Positions 52,169 to 63,299 of a DNA stretch of 64,000 nt are shown in pieces. The notes under the pieces are model-generated. The model ran no database searches, was not told the DNA's origin, and saw nothing but the letters and a program-made list of their open reading frames with translations. A program made the position numbers and the translations under genes. The stretch is taken from positions 4,712,001-4,776,000 of the forward strand of contig OX388313.1 of assembly GCA_947579605.1 (NCBI GenBank). The letters run 5' to 3'. Each line of letters opens with the position of its first letter. Positions within the stretch are counted from its first letter, which is position 1. Source of the stretch: Athripsodes cinereus. Taxonomy: Eukaryota; Arthropoda; Insecta; Trichoptera; Leptoceridae.

Positions 52169-52425
52169 GATGACCGGAGTGGCACGAAGGTGATGCTTTT
52201 GCCTTTGAGTTATAAGGTCCGGGACTCAATACCCGACCAGGGCAAAATGAAGAAAAATCTTTTTCAAATTGTCCTGGGTCTGGGTGGTACATGTATATTT
52301 TGTTTAGTTCATTGTATATATGTCTATCGTCGCGTTAGTACCCATAGTAGAAGATTCATATTATCTGAATTTGGGACAAGCATGATATATGTGAATTTCC
52401 ATACGTATGTTATATTGTATTATAA
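52169..52425 (+). mobile_element. tRNA-derived SINE, family 1, diverged
   Basis: The head GACCGGAGTGGCACGAAGGT and a weakened B-box (GGGACTCAATACCC) are followed by AAATTGTCCTGGGTCTGGG, CGTCGCGTTAGTACCCATAG and TTTGGGACAAGC. It is older than the copy at 31509. Confidence 0.8.
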
Positions 52426-52544
52426 ATATAAAAAGTTGTTTTGATGTTTGAATACCACAATCTTTGGTATAGAATATTATGGTGCTATTTTGCCTTTGTA
52501 GATTTTGTGAACAAAAAAATAACTATGTTTTACATTTATATATA

Positions 52545-52745
52545 CCATTGCACCATTTTCTACGGGTGACATAGCCAGTAGACGCACTACTTGTAATAAA
52601 CATGCATATCATCCTTTCCGCGCTAATATGTAAAAGTTAAAAACGTTCTGGATGAATGGCACATCTCATCACTGAATTTATGATATTAAATATCTTACAC
52701 GGAATATTTTACGAAAATACCTGCCCTTTACGGTACACACGAGAA
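52545..52745. repeat. Diverged GTGGGGTAGCCAG repeat
   Basis: The order is ATACCATTGCACCATTTTC, GGGTGACATAGCCAGTAGAC, AACATGCATATCATCCTTTC, TTCTGGATGAATGGCACATC, GATATTAAATATCTTACACG and TGCCCTTTACGGTACAC. The family order is preserved with many substitutions. Confidence 0.7.
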
Positions 52746-52869
52746 AAGATGATTTTGTCTTCAATAAAACAAATTTTTGAATATTTCAATAAAATTCATG
52801 ATAGTACATAATAAACTTTTTTATGGATAAAAACAGGAAATATACATAACATGAGTGATAATATAGTAT

Positions 52870-53150
52870 TACAATTATATAAAAAATACAAGGGAATACC
52901 CAGGAGAAGACAGGGTGGGGACACACCCCTTAGAAGTCAGATCTTACTGGATAAAATAATATGATCATGACCTAAGCTCAAACTGGAAAAATTGGCATCT
53001 CGGGCTGACAAACGCTGAATAAACTGATTCTATGTATGCAATATCAAAATATTTGTATTGAGGATTGCAAAATGTTTTATGTTTATTATATATGTATTGT
53101 AAAAGGCAAATGCCGTATATTGATTGAAATAAATAAATAAATAATACTTT
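52870..53150 (+). mobile_element. LINE 3' end with (AAAT)n tail
   Basis: The block contains GGAATACCCAGGAGAAGACA, AAAAGGCAAATGCCGTATAT and a tail AAATAAATAAATAAATA. The layout is that of a jockey/CR1-type LINE 3' end. Coding remnants are too short to assign. Confidence 0.5.
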
Positions 53151-53159
53151 CAGAATAAT

Positions 53160-54320
53160 ATTACACAGAAATAACAAGTTCAAATAATAATTATGATGCC
53201 CCAATGAAGAGTTGTTTTAGAGTATATTGTCTAAATTAAAATTATTGCACATGCGTCATTTTAATTATGCGACAAACAATATTCTAGTGACATATTTTTT
53301 ATATCAGAAAAATAAAAAAATTAATTTAAATTATTGGACCCAATTTACATCAGATAAAATGTCATTTTAAATCTTTGCCTTCTCCACTCATTAAATACAA
53401 AATCTAATTTGTATACTTTCATATTTAACTTGCATTTAAATATAGCATACTTTGAACATTTAATACACATATTTTGACCTTTTTATGTTGCACATATTTA
53501 ATCCATCTTTTTGATTGAATTGATAATGCCTCCCCTACCCCCCTTTGTAAAAGTTCTGGGTATAGCCTTGAAATAATACTTAAGAGTGTAATATTACAAT
53601 ACACATGATAAGTTAATTTAACATTTTAATTTTTAAGTTAGGTGTAATATTGAAAAATAAGATATCAAATATATGAATACAAATTTTATTTAAATCTGAA
53701 GAATATTATAAGTAGGTATTTGGTACATAGATTATTAGTAATATATATTGATCTTTCGGTTCCATAGAACAATAACTTATAAATAATATGTCTTAACTAT
53801 TAATATATAGAAAATGATGTTCTTTCCATTCCACAAACAAAAAATCTGAAAATGAAATATTTCTTATTTGTCAAACGTAATAGTGTCGCATAAGTTTTGG
53901 CATGTGATATTTTGCGATGTTAGAATTATGACCAATAGAAATCTCAATTTGAGAACCATGTTTATGAAGTTGGCAGAATATCGTTATCCACGAATACTGA
54001 AAGTAAACACTTAAGTCAGTCTAAAGTAAATTCGTAAGTGTTGCGACACTTACGCTCTCACTTCTTCCGATTAGATTTTGCATAATGTTATATTGTGTTA
54101 TTGTTTTTGGACAACAATAAAGTGTTGCTTACTTGCCAAAGCACCTCAAGGACACTGTACAATTCATTGATTCTAGGACATCACATCCACGTCATAAAAT
54201 AAATAAATAAATAGATTAAATGTGTAAACATGGTCCTCTATTCTAGATGTCTGATCGGTTTGTCATCTGCGGATTGTGTCCAAATCCAATTAAACAAAAA
54301 TTTGTAATATTTTTAAACAT
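53160..54320. other. No gene recognised
   Basis: This is AT-rich intergenic DNA downstream of the 434-residue gene. I note only a short inverted repeat, CGTAAGTG-TTGCGA-CACTTACG, near 54031. Confidence 0.45.
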
Positions 54321-54330
54321 TGCAATTTCA

Positions 54331-54382
54331 ATTAAAATGATTTTCAAACACTGATTATACAGTGTTTGAAAATCATTTTAAT
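54331..54382. repeat. Hairpin with 23-bp arms
   Basis: ATTAAAATGATTTTCAAACA and CTG at 54331-54353 are exactly complementary to 54360-54382, with a 6-base loop. It is an isolated small palindrome, probably a transposon remnant. Confidence 0.8.
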
Positions 54383-55039
54383 TACAATGAATTTCCAAAG
54401 TGTTAACACAAAAACATTTGATTTATTGCAATTTCAAATTGTTTGTTTATGGAAGTGAGTGACTTATATGAATTGATAGGTATTTTGTTGTATTTTTAAG
54501 AAATTAATTATCAACATGACTAGAATTTTTTTTATTGGGACAGTATTAGTGAGAAATTTGAAATGAATACTCGTACATCTCATTATTTATTTATCGGAAA
54601 AACTTAGTTTTTTTTATATAATTTTTAAAAAAATGCAAACGTTTTTTTTTATATATTTATAGAAATAAATTTATTTATTTATTCTTTACTGTACATTGAT
54701 CACAATAGGTACATTTTATAGAAATTGTATCAAGCAGATGTGTTTTATAAGTTAATAATACGTTAAGGTACACGATGGAAATATGATAAAAGTTTTCCAC
54801 ACGTGCCCTTTCAAAAATGAAATATTTATATAAATGTTGCCATAAATGTGATATAAAACATAATATCAAGTGCCAAAAATTAGCCATATCAATTTTTTTC
54901 AACAACAAAATTAATGGTATAGAATACTTGTATCAACACAGGGTTTCAAAAACGGAACTGACTAAGATTAATTATTATTTTGTACTACTAATTAGGAATA
55001 TACAGAAATTCTATACCAAATAATTCCATGTACTAACAA

Positions 55040-55400
55040 ACACATATTTAAATATAACAATATGTCTGTATGTTGGAGTGAAACTAGATGTCATAAGTCA
55101 TTGTTTTTTAGTATTGCCGTTCAAAGTTTTTTCAAGACAACTATTACATCTACTTCTCATGAGTTGTTTAATAACCCAAAATTACCGTCAAAGATAACTG
55201 TGGGTGATTGTTTTTACCTGTAACTCTCACTTCTTCAAAAACTTAAATATTGTGTAAAAATTATGTTGTTTTGCTTTAATAAAAAACGAGATTATTTTTA
55301 TCTGTAGATATCACAAAATATAAAACGTTTTCAAAAAAACAAAAAGAGAATAACCAGGAATATCGGCAAAGTGTAGATTCTTTCCAACATGCAGAATATA
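55040..55400. mobile_element. Diverged relative of the MITE at 51427
   Basis: GTCTGTATGTTGGAGTGAAA, TATTGCCGTTCAAAGTTTTT and TACTTCTCATGAGTTG match the left half of 51427-51799 in the same order. The right end is weak (GTGTAGATTCTTTCCAACAT). Confidence 0.6.
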
Positions 55401-55695
55401 TAAAATATATAACTAAATAAATTATGAAATGTATAATATATATATCACAATAATGTTATTTTAATAGGCCAATTAAACTATATAACAATAAAATATATCA
55501 AAAAATTTATACCAAACACAAAAAATACTTTATTTTACCCTCCTTTCCTTTAAAATACTTCTGGTACAGTGTATATTTCTCAGTTCATAACAAAACATAG
55601 TTGGTAAACAAACATTTTTATAAAAAGGCTTATTGGGATATTCTATTCTATCTTTAAAGGCCATCCACCCGTTTACAAATGATCAGGCCTTATTG

Positions 55696-55878
55696 CAGTG
55701 TTTCCCAACCTTCTTCATGCCATTCCCCACCGTAGTCATTTCATAAGTCATATGCCCCACCGGCCTCTTTTTTTAATTAAATTTGGTAAATTTTCAATAA
55801 TATGTGCAAGCGCGGTGCCCCACCTCTGAGGCGTGATGCCCCACCGGTGGGGCGTACGCCCCACCTTGGGAATCACTG
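55696..55878. mobile_element. 183-bp hAT-type MITE
   Basis: The inverted ends are CAGTGTTTCCCAACCTT and its imperfect complement ending CTTGGGAATCACTG. The 8-bp duplication CCTTATTG lies at 55688-55695 and 55879-55886. Internal GCCCCACC blocks resemble the MITE at 6175-6512. Confidence 0.9.
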
Positions 55879-55942
55879 CCTTATTGGGATATATACTCCT
55901 TTATTCAAAGCATCTTTGCACCTTTTTAGTGTCAGCCCTTTT

Positions 55943-56022
55943 CACAACGTTAAGTAATTAGTGAATTATCAAAGAGGGATGTCACAACGTTAAGTAATTA
56001 GTGAATTATCAAAGAGGGATGT
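55943..56022. repeat. Perfect 40-bp tandem duplication
   Basis: Two identical 40-bp copies start CACAACGTTAAGTAATTAGT at 55943 and 55983. Lack of divergence indicates a recent event or an assembly artefact. Confidence 0.95.
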
Positions 56023-56358
56023 CCAAACTATCCAAAACGTTATGAGCTAAAGAACAGTTTTTTTTTTGGGCAACTGTCATTGAACTTTCTTAAAACATGA
56101 TTCATCTGGGACCATCATTAATTTTTTTTGTATTGCGACAGAGATTACTACAGATTTTTGCTGGGTGCATTCGCACACAATATTATTTGCAATTATCTAA
56201 TATTCTGTTAGAATATGGAGAAAATTCTGAAAGCGGATATCATTATTACCCAATGATTGGAATGATCACAGGAATGTAAAACTAAAAAACACATATCTCA
56301 AAATGAAATCTAATATTTGAACATTATTGGCATAGCCTTTAGCCATAAAATATAATTA

Positions 56359-56581
56359 TTTATATTAAAATGATTTAGTTAAAAACACTATAACTCTCAC
56401 TGTATACATTTTGTTTTTGGCAGAGGCCTTTCGGATTTACTCCATCTTCAGTGCCGATAACTTAGAAAGTTTCTAAGTTATCGGTACTGAAGATGGACTA
56501 AATCCGAAAGGTCTCTGCCAAAACTAAAATTTATACAGTGAGAGTTTTAGTGTTTATAACTAAATCATTTTAATATAAATA
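56359..56581. repeat. Foldback element with about 111-bp arms
   Basis: The arm 56359-56469 is nearly the reverse complement of 56470-56581. The right arm contains TACTGAAGATGGACTAAATC followed by CGAAAGG. It ends about 600 bp downstream of the TPRG1L stop codon, and the intervening DNA shows nothing recognisable. Confidence 0.9.
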
Positions 56582-57164
56582 AAAATGAACTTTCATAAGG
56601 TTACCACCAAAAAAAAATTTAATATAATTATATAAAATATAATATTTAGCACAAAGTACGGTAATAATGTTATGTAGGATGAACATACACAGCTGTGTTG
56701 CCATATAAAAACTATTAATTGATCAAGTTGAACACTAGGCCATAACTGATTATGCTTTTAATTTCTTATTGAATTTAAAATTACTATAGGAATCTTATAC
56801 AAAATCTTTGGCAGTATTTTTCTTACAACTATAAAATTAAGGCAATGATATGTGCAAAGCTCCCAAAATATTTTGTAAGAATATTATGAACAATGCAAAC
56901 AGTTAGAAGAGTGATAATTATCGGCAAACAAGTTTAAAAAATTACATTAAAACTTACCTAAAACCTCATTTTTCCTCAATTACTACACATAACACTCCCT
57001 GTTAAATCCTTTTTATCACTCAGTTAATCATACTAGGATATATTTGGCCACTTACATTTTAAAAGTTAAAGTGATTGGTCAAAAAGATGACATTTTGCAT
57101 AGAAACATCTTTCCTAAATTTAAATCATATTTAATCTGTTCCCATAGCAGAGTTCATTTCAAAT

Positions 57165-60100
57165 TTAGAAGCTGAATTTCCCTCTTACTTTGAAGAATCC
57201 TAAAGAGTTCTTATTGTGTATTAAAGATGTGATTCCTACGTAATTAGGCATGACTATTGGAGCGTGAACAACTTTACAGAATTCGTTACCACTGTGCTGC
57301 AATGATTCAATAGCTTCAACAAGTTTTTCTGTAAATTTATCTACATCATACAAGTCTTTGGCCGATGTATCTGGAGTATCTGTAATATAAAATGACATAT
57401 TATTTAATAAGTACAGTGAAGAGATAAATTACTCTCAAAAATTCTGAGGAGTAATTTTAATTGTCAAAGTAAGCATTTTTCTGACTTTATTTTTAGCACA
57501 TTCTGACCATAAAATAATGGCTTCCATGAAAAAATTCATAAATTACATTATGAAACAATATTTGTATGGACTGAAAATTTGAATAGTCAGTAAGTTCAGC
57601 GTAGAACAAACTGTTTTGTGAGTAAGGTATTTAACTATTCTCAGACTAGCCACGTCAAGTAAGTCACGACTTAATTTGTATATTTTTGGTGAGTACAGTT
57701 ATTTAACTACATCAATACTAAATCCACAAACCTTTATGCCAGAACAGCGGATGTGAAGAATATGTGCACATTGGAATATCTTTGACAAACGGATTCCACT
57801 TTTTTGTGAAAGGCAGAGGCTGTCCTCGGTTCCACATTGTTCTCACACCTTTCATATTTCGACTACTGCAAGTAGATTGATTAGAAAAATTAATACAACA
57901 TTGAAATGTAAAATTTAACATTGTCTGACAATGGGAGCAAAAGTTGACGAAACACAGCTCACAAATGTAATAAAGTTACATTGGAATTAGAGTAGTTATC
58001 AAGTAAGAATTACTAAACATATTTCATTTAAATTTCTTATTGCAACAAGCTTCCACCGAGAGCCATCAGTTGATAAGTTGAAATCTATTATGGGAAATAT
58101 AACAAAATATATTTCATTATATGTCTTTCTACCTATACCGATTATGGCATATTCCTCAAATGAGGTAGACAGTTTAGTAATATTTCAATACTACATATTT
58201 AAAACAAGGCATATGATAAAATATTTTTTTAACACATTCTAAAAAAGAAACATTCTTTACAGCTTAAAAATCATTGCAACTTTATGTTATTATTGAAATA
58301 TTCAACTGTAATATTTGATAGAAATAATTAGTTAAAAATAACGTTACTACGAATAATTGGTGTCAAAAACTTTACAAATACCACTAAGATTTTATTCTAT
58401 CTGCGCTAAGGATCACACAACTGTCTTTGTGATCAAGCTATGTGGTTCTCAAACATCCATACTTTCTCATACATTAAAAATATTCACTAGCATTATGAAA
58501 AAATAGAACAAAGTGACAAGTGCAGCAATAGGAAGGATAAAATATAATAGTTTTAACATTTTAAATTTCCACTATGGAAACTATGAATATGTCTATTTTA
58601 TGTACAACGTACTGTGGAAGTAATGGTGCATTCCCACACGTCACTGCAACGTCAGGCAGCAATTGCAAAATAGTATATGATTACACCACATCAGCTGACA
58701 GCAATACTACGCACTATGAATTTATTGGGGTATTTTGATTGTGAAATCTTCCATTTTATTCTAAAACAACTCCCACACAACTTCATAGTGCATAGTATTC
58801 CCATCAACCATTATGAGGTTAGCGAATGGCGTTCACGGAATCAAACTGTTATTTGCAATGAGTTGATTAAATATTTTAAATCTCAGGAATTACACTAAAA
58901 CCATTATAAAACTTCATATACAAAATACTAACGCAAATATACATAGAATACCTAGAGATTTAGGATTACATATATGAATCTATCATACAGAAAATATCAA
59001 ACCAAAATGTGGTTAAGCAATCTCAAAATATATGATAGTTACAAAAAAAATACAGTAGCATATATAAAACAACTTAAATACAGATCGTTAAATAAAGCAA
59101 TGCAAACATTTAAAAATGAAGTACTAAAAAATAAAATAAATAAAATGGGAAATATGCAATGCACGACGGGTTTATCTGCAAATCCTATTCGATCCAAGAT
59201 CATTGAAATTGAGAAAACAACACATCCTATATCAAGTATAAGCATTTTTCATACTAAATCAGTGTTTCAAAACTGATTTATTCGAAGATAGAAGAAGAAA
59301 TTTACTGTATAGATTAAACAACAGTGTAGACGGTGAAAATAAGAATATTTTTGCATTCATAGTTAAAATACTACTACTATACCATTACGGCATATCCTAC
59401 AAGTGGGGTAGCCAGCAGACCAGCGGCATATAATAAACATGCAAGCTGTCCTCTCAGTGTCAATATAGAATCAAGCCATTCAGGATGGGTGGCAAGCCTC
59501 ATCCCTGAATTTAAGATGTAAAATGTCTTAACTTTTACGAACCCCTACCTTTTACGGAACACTGAAAATTTACGGAGAAGAGTGGGAGACCAATTCTTTA
59601 CCGGGTGCTCCACGGGATACAATTATATGTAAATAAATAAATAAAAATAAATAAAATAAAATAATCTTTATTGTGGAATAAATAAAGTAGCACAAATGGC
59701 GGGTTTAATTTCTACCAACCAACCAAATGTGAATATATATGTACAATATATACAATGCAATACAATATAATATATAGTTAAAAATTTGTCAAAGAATAAA
59801 TCGATGAGGATTTGCAGGAGAACCCCTCACATATCGGATAAAATAAATGTGATATAATAAAATGAAAATAAGCTCAATGTATACTTTATGTTATCCAGGA
59901 GTAGGTATCTGTTATATATAGTTAGACTAGGATCATACTTGTGAATTTATTATTTTTATGATTCACTCATTCATCATAAAAGGGCAACGACCAACTGAGC
60001 CACACATTATGCATGTTCAGAATGAGCCAGTGCCTACAGTCGAATCTTTCAGATACCTCGGCACAATATTGTCCGCAAAGGGTGGTATTGACGATGACAT

Positions 60101-62319
60101 TGCACAGCGCTCAAAGCTTGGATGGATGAAATGGAGATCTGTTTCTGGTGTACTGTGTGACAAGAAAATGCCAATAAAAATCAAGGGTCAGGTGTACAAA
60201 ACTGTGGTCAGACCAACCATGACTTATTCTTCTGAATGTTGGGCCCTAAAACATAATCACGCCCAGACACTACACACCAATGAAATGAAAATGCTCAGAT
60301 GGGCTGGTGGTGTAACAAGGATGGATAGGGTGAGAAATGTCCATATCCGTGGTAGTTTCAAAGTCGCTCCCATCGGTGAAAAAATAACCGAAAACCGATT
60401 AAGATGGTACGGGCACATCTTGAGACTACCACAGGATAATATGATTAAAAAGACGATGGACGTGGAAGTAGGACCCAGAAGACCAGGCAGACCAGTGACC
60501 ACCTGGATGTCCACAATTGCCAGGGATATGAAGGAGGCAAAGTTGCGCTCGGAGGATGCAGGGGACCGCAAAACTTGGAAGATGAGGACTAGGAGAGCCG
60601 ACCCCAAGTAAATGGGATAAAGGCGAGGGCGAAGAAGAAGACTCATTCATCATAAAAAGTCAAAGGCAATCAAAAAAATTGATATAGTGAGGTTTCCAAA
60701 AGAAAAAAAAATGTGGACAGCTCTGTGTTTATTTTAATGTTGAAGCGTGTGCCGAAAGGAATGGCGGAGAAAAGCAGAAAACACTTAAATACATACAGAT
60801 TGCCGTCTAAGAACTTCCATATACAGCTAGTTCACTACGATATACTAAAGTTTTCAGTAAGTTTCATACATAGAGACAAAATCATGTCTTCTCACGGCTC
60901 CTAACTCTGATTAAATGGGGGACTTTCTTCGATATATCCAAGTTTTATGTTCTCAGGGGAAGAGAGCCGGTTAAATTTTTTTGACATATCGAGGTTTTAT
61001 CGAAAATATATAAGTATGATTTTCTTCTCCTGACCATACTCGGACATCCTGATGACATCTTAAGAACCAATACCGAAAAACAACAACTCATGACAAATAG
61101 TTTCACTCCAACATACAGGCATAAGGGTGAAGCAGTTATTAATTCAATCACTTTTACTTAATAAAAGAGAGCTGATTACACAGATATCTTAAAATCAAAT
61201 GTAAAGTGAATAATAAAATTAATAAAAGAACCTATTCCAGTTATCAGGTTCAGCATAAATTTATAGAATGTATTGTACTCTTTGTCTTTATGTTGTGCCT
61301 GTTGGCATATATCTGTTATAAATAAATTTAATAATATTCATCTATGCGTTGGATACTATTGAATACCATGCAGAATACATTGACTGTAAAGGATGTGAGG
61401 TGTTAGAAGTGAATTGTGGTGAACAGGGAAAAACAAATTATAATTAATTATAAAAAATTGTTAGCCCAAAATCAACAAAGCATGCAGTTATTACTGTAAA
61501 GTACCTAGGTTCAAAGTTTTTAAGATCGATGGGTCCAAATTTGTTGTCGGAAGTTGTTTGTTGTTTGGCTTGATTTTGATATTCCGTGGCCGGAGCTGTG
61601 CTGGATGTAAACTTATCCAGAATACAATCGCGAACCACTGACGACACTCCATTTGCTAAGCCATTGATGCGACTAGTTTCCAAAATAAAAACAATCGATA
61701 ACAACAAATAAAATACCAAAAAATATTGAGAAGGTCCACCACAGAATGTTTTGATTCAAACACAAATAACACTACATATATTTTTTTTATTTAAAAATAT
61801 AAAAGAGCTATGTTTTGTTAATATTCTGAATATTTTCATTTTAAATTGTCTTTTAACACCTATAAGCTCTGGTCACTTGTGAACGAATGGATGACTTTTG
61901 AACATAAAAAACAAGAATAATTTCTTAAAGTAGTTCTTTATATACTATAACATAGATACTTTCAGATTAAATAAATACACAATTAAATAGATAACATAGA
62001 CTTGAGGGGTTTAACCGAATTCATAAATTTAAGAGAAATGAAAAATATAACATAAAGAAGAAGATAATAAATTTTGAAATGATTGTAAGCAAACAAAATG
62101 ATATAATTATTTTATATAAAATACCGATAGTAAAGTACTCACGGAACTAAAGATGCTGGAGGGTAAACAAGGTCTCCGATTGCCACCGTATCAATGAGCT
62201 CCAAGTTCACTTTACGGAATTCCATTTGTTTCAGCGCAATAAAGTCGTATTTAACTGTGATCAATGCTTTATTTGTCAAAGTGACCAACCGCTCCTTCTC
62301 GTTATCCCAAAGACTAATC
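57165..62319 (-). CDS. TPRG1L: TPRG1L (hSac2-domain) orthologue, 3' four exons
   Basis: The exons are 62319-62143, 61672-61505, 57865-57732 and 57379-57165, with matching phases (2, 2, 2, 1) and good splice sites, ending TAA: 230 residues seen. They align by eye along the hSac2 domain of tumour protein p63-regulated gene 1-like proteins: LWDNEKERLVTLTNKALI and VKYDFIALKQMEFRKV in exon A, FTKKWNPFVKDIPMCTYSSH in exon C, and IVMPNYVGITSLIHNKNSLG then FFKVRGKFSF at the end. Exon B adds about 55 residues (NGLANGVSSVVRDCILDK...), longer than the corresponding part of the vertebrate protein. In vertebrates TPRG1L (Mover) is a presynaptic vesicle-associated protein; the insect role is inferred only. 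The N-terminal exon or exons lie right of 62319 and were not found. Confidence 0.9.
58676..59280 (+). other. Coding-like AT-rich stretch of unknown origin
   Basis: Two open frames, 58677-58898 and 58974-59276, encode 73 and 100 residues with lysine/asparagine-rich composition (HYEVSEWRSRNQTVICNELI; QLKYRSLNKAMQTFKNEVLK). I recognise no domain. They lie in the large TPRG1L intron on the opposite strand and may be a decayed transposon or a chance feature of AT-rich DNA. Confidence 0.3.
59371..59635. repeat. Well-preserved GTGGGGTAGCCAG repeat
   Basis: This gives the clearest order: CTATACCATTACGGCATATC, CTACAAGTGGGGTAGCCAGC, AACATGCAAGCTGTCCTCTC, CATTCAGGATGGGTGGCAAG, TTAAGATGTAAAATGTCTTA, CTACCTTTTACGGAACACTG and CAATTCTTTACCGGGTGCTC. 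It is followed by a LINE tail near 59640-59730. Confidence 0.8.
59982..60611 (+). CDS. RTE reverse transcriptase C-terminal part
   Basis: The open frame, entered from upstream flanking codons (nominal ATG at 59958 is outside the element), reads NEPVPTVESFRYLGTILSAK, KTVVRPTMTYSSECWAL, EMKMLRWAGGVTRMDRV, ENRLRWYGHILRLPQDN and KTWKMRTRRADPK, then TAA. This is the region after the catalytic domain of BovB/RTE-type reverse transcriptase. There are no stops or shifts, so the copy is young, but truncation removes all catalytic motifs. It cannot function. Confidence 0.85.
   Translation, partial: GQRPTEPHIMHVQNEPVPTVESFRYLGTILSAKGGIDDDIAQRSKLGWMKWRSVSGVLCDKKMPIKIKGQVYKTVVRPTMTYSSECWALKHNHAQTLHTNEMKMLRWAGGVTRMDRVRNVHIRGSFKVAPIGEKITENRLRWYGHILRLPQDNMIKKTMDVEVGPRRPGRPVTTWMSTIARDMKEAKLRSEDAGDRKTWKMRTRRADPK
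59982..60640 (+). mobile_element. 5'-truncated RTE LINE with 17-bp target duplication
   Basis: ACTCATTCATCATAAAA lies at 59965-59981 and 60641-60657. The insert carries about 210 codons of RTE C-terminus and a (GAA)n tail. It is in the large TPRG1L intron, opposite to the gene. Confidence 0.93.
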
Positions 62320-62828
62320 CTATTGAAAAAAAAAATAACATATTTTGAACCACTCCAGATTAATCATTCCAATTGATCACACTCATCCATAGTCAACATA
62401 TTTGAATAGGTATTAACTAGGTAGGTATGTTGTATATGATACACATAGATAATATGTGAACTTCCTTAAGGAGTGCACAACAAAGAGTTTCGACGCTAAT
62501 GAATCGATTTAAGGCTTGGTTGAGAGTACTCTTTAAACGTAGGTAACATTCCCCTCTGTGTTGTCATGCTTATCATATGACTTGAAATTTTAGGAAGTTG
62601 TATATATAGTTCAAACTCCTGATAAACTTCCACTTTGTAATCAATTTTTAGACGATTTTCTTAGAATTACTGTGTTTTCAAATTGGAAAGACATCAACAA
62701 AATATGTTTGACATCTACACTTCTAGTAAGTAATAAATCCAGTTCCTGACATCCAATTGTGTCAAAAAAAATCATAACATAAAAAGAAAAAAATAAATAT
62801 TAATTCTTATTTTTCTTTTTATTATATA

Positions 62829-62960
62829 CTAGCTTTTATAACCCGGCAACGCTCGGGTTTAAAAACAGATATTCATCCAAATATGTGAGTTAAAACTACA
62901 CAATCTTATTGAAAAAATGAACTTAAAATCTATTTAGCAGCAAAAAAAGTACATGTCATA
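62829..62960 (-). mobile_element. Helitron-like 3' end, reverse orientation
   Basis: On the minus strand the end reads AAACCCGAGCGTTGCCGGGT then TATAAAAGCTAG followed by T. The inverted ACCCG/CGGGT words just before CTAG form the expected 3' hairpin. The other end was not located, so the extent is approximate. Confidence 0.55.
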
Positions 62961-63003
62961 ATAATAATCAGCTCTATGCGTGCCAAAATCATATATACAA
63001 TAC

Positions 63004-63110
63004 ATACAGTTTGTCAAAAAATAGTTGACAAATAATCGAGGGCGCTGTTATCTTTCACATTGTAGCCCTATTCAAACATTGATTGTGTAAAAACGAAACC
63101 TTGTAAGAGA
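63004..63110. mobile_element. Fragment of the mariner-like family at 20629
   Basis: TACATACAGTTTGTCAAAAA, ATAGTTGACAAATAATCGAG and GGCGCTGTTATCTTTCACAT parallel the left end at 20627 (TACAGTCTGGCTAAAAAGAG, ATAATTGAGGGCGCTGCTGT). Only this end is recognisable. Confidence 0.6.
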
Positions 63111-63299
63111 ACCTACTTTCACATTACATTCATCACTTTCAATTCTCACTCTTTCTATCAGTCTCTTTCCGTGCATACATTTAGTTGCTGACTCTTTTTA
63201 TTATTCACTCTTTTAGTTCCAGACAAAAAAAAATCCTATAGCTAATAATAATAAGCTAGGACCTCTCCAAGTAAATGGACTTTTTACATACATACATAT

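Noticed and set aside
54017..54060. CGTAAGTG...CACTTACG inverted repeat as a terminator or regulatory site
   Set aside because: It is only an 8-bp stem with no gene adjacent, and chance is likely in AT-rich DNA.
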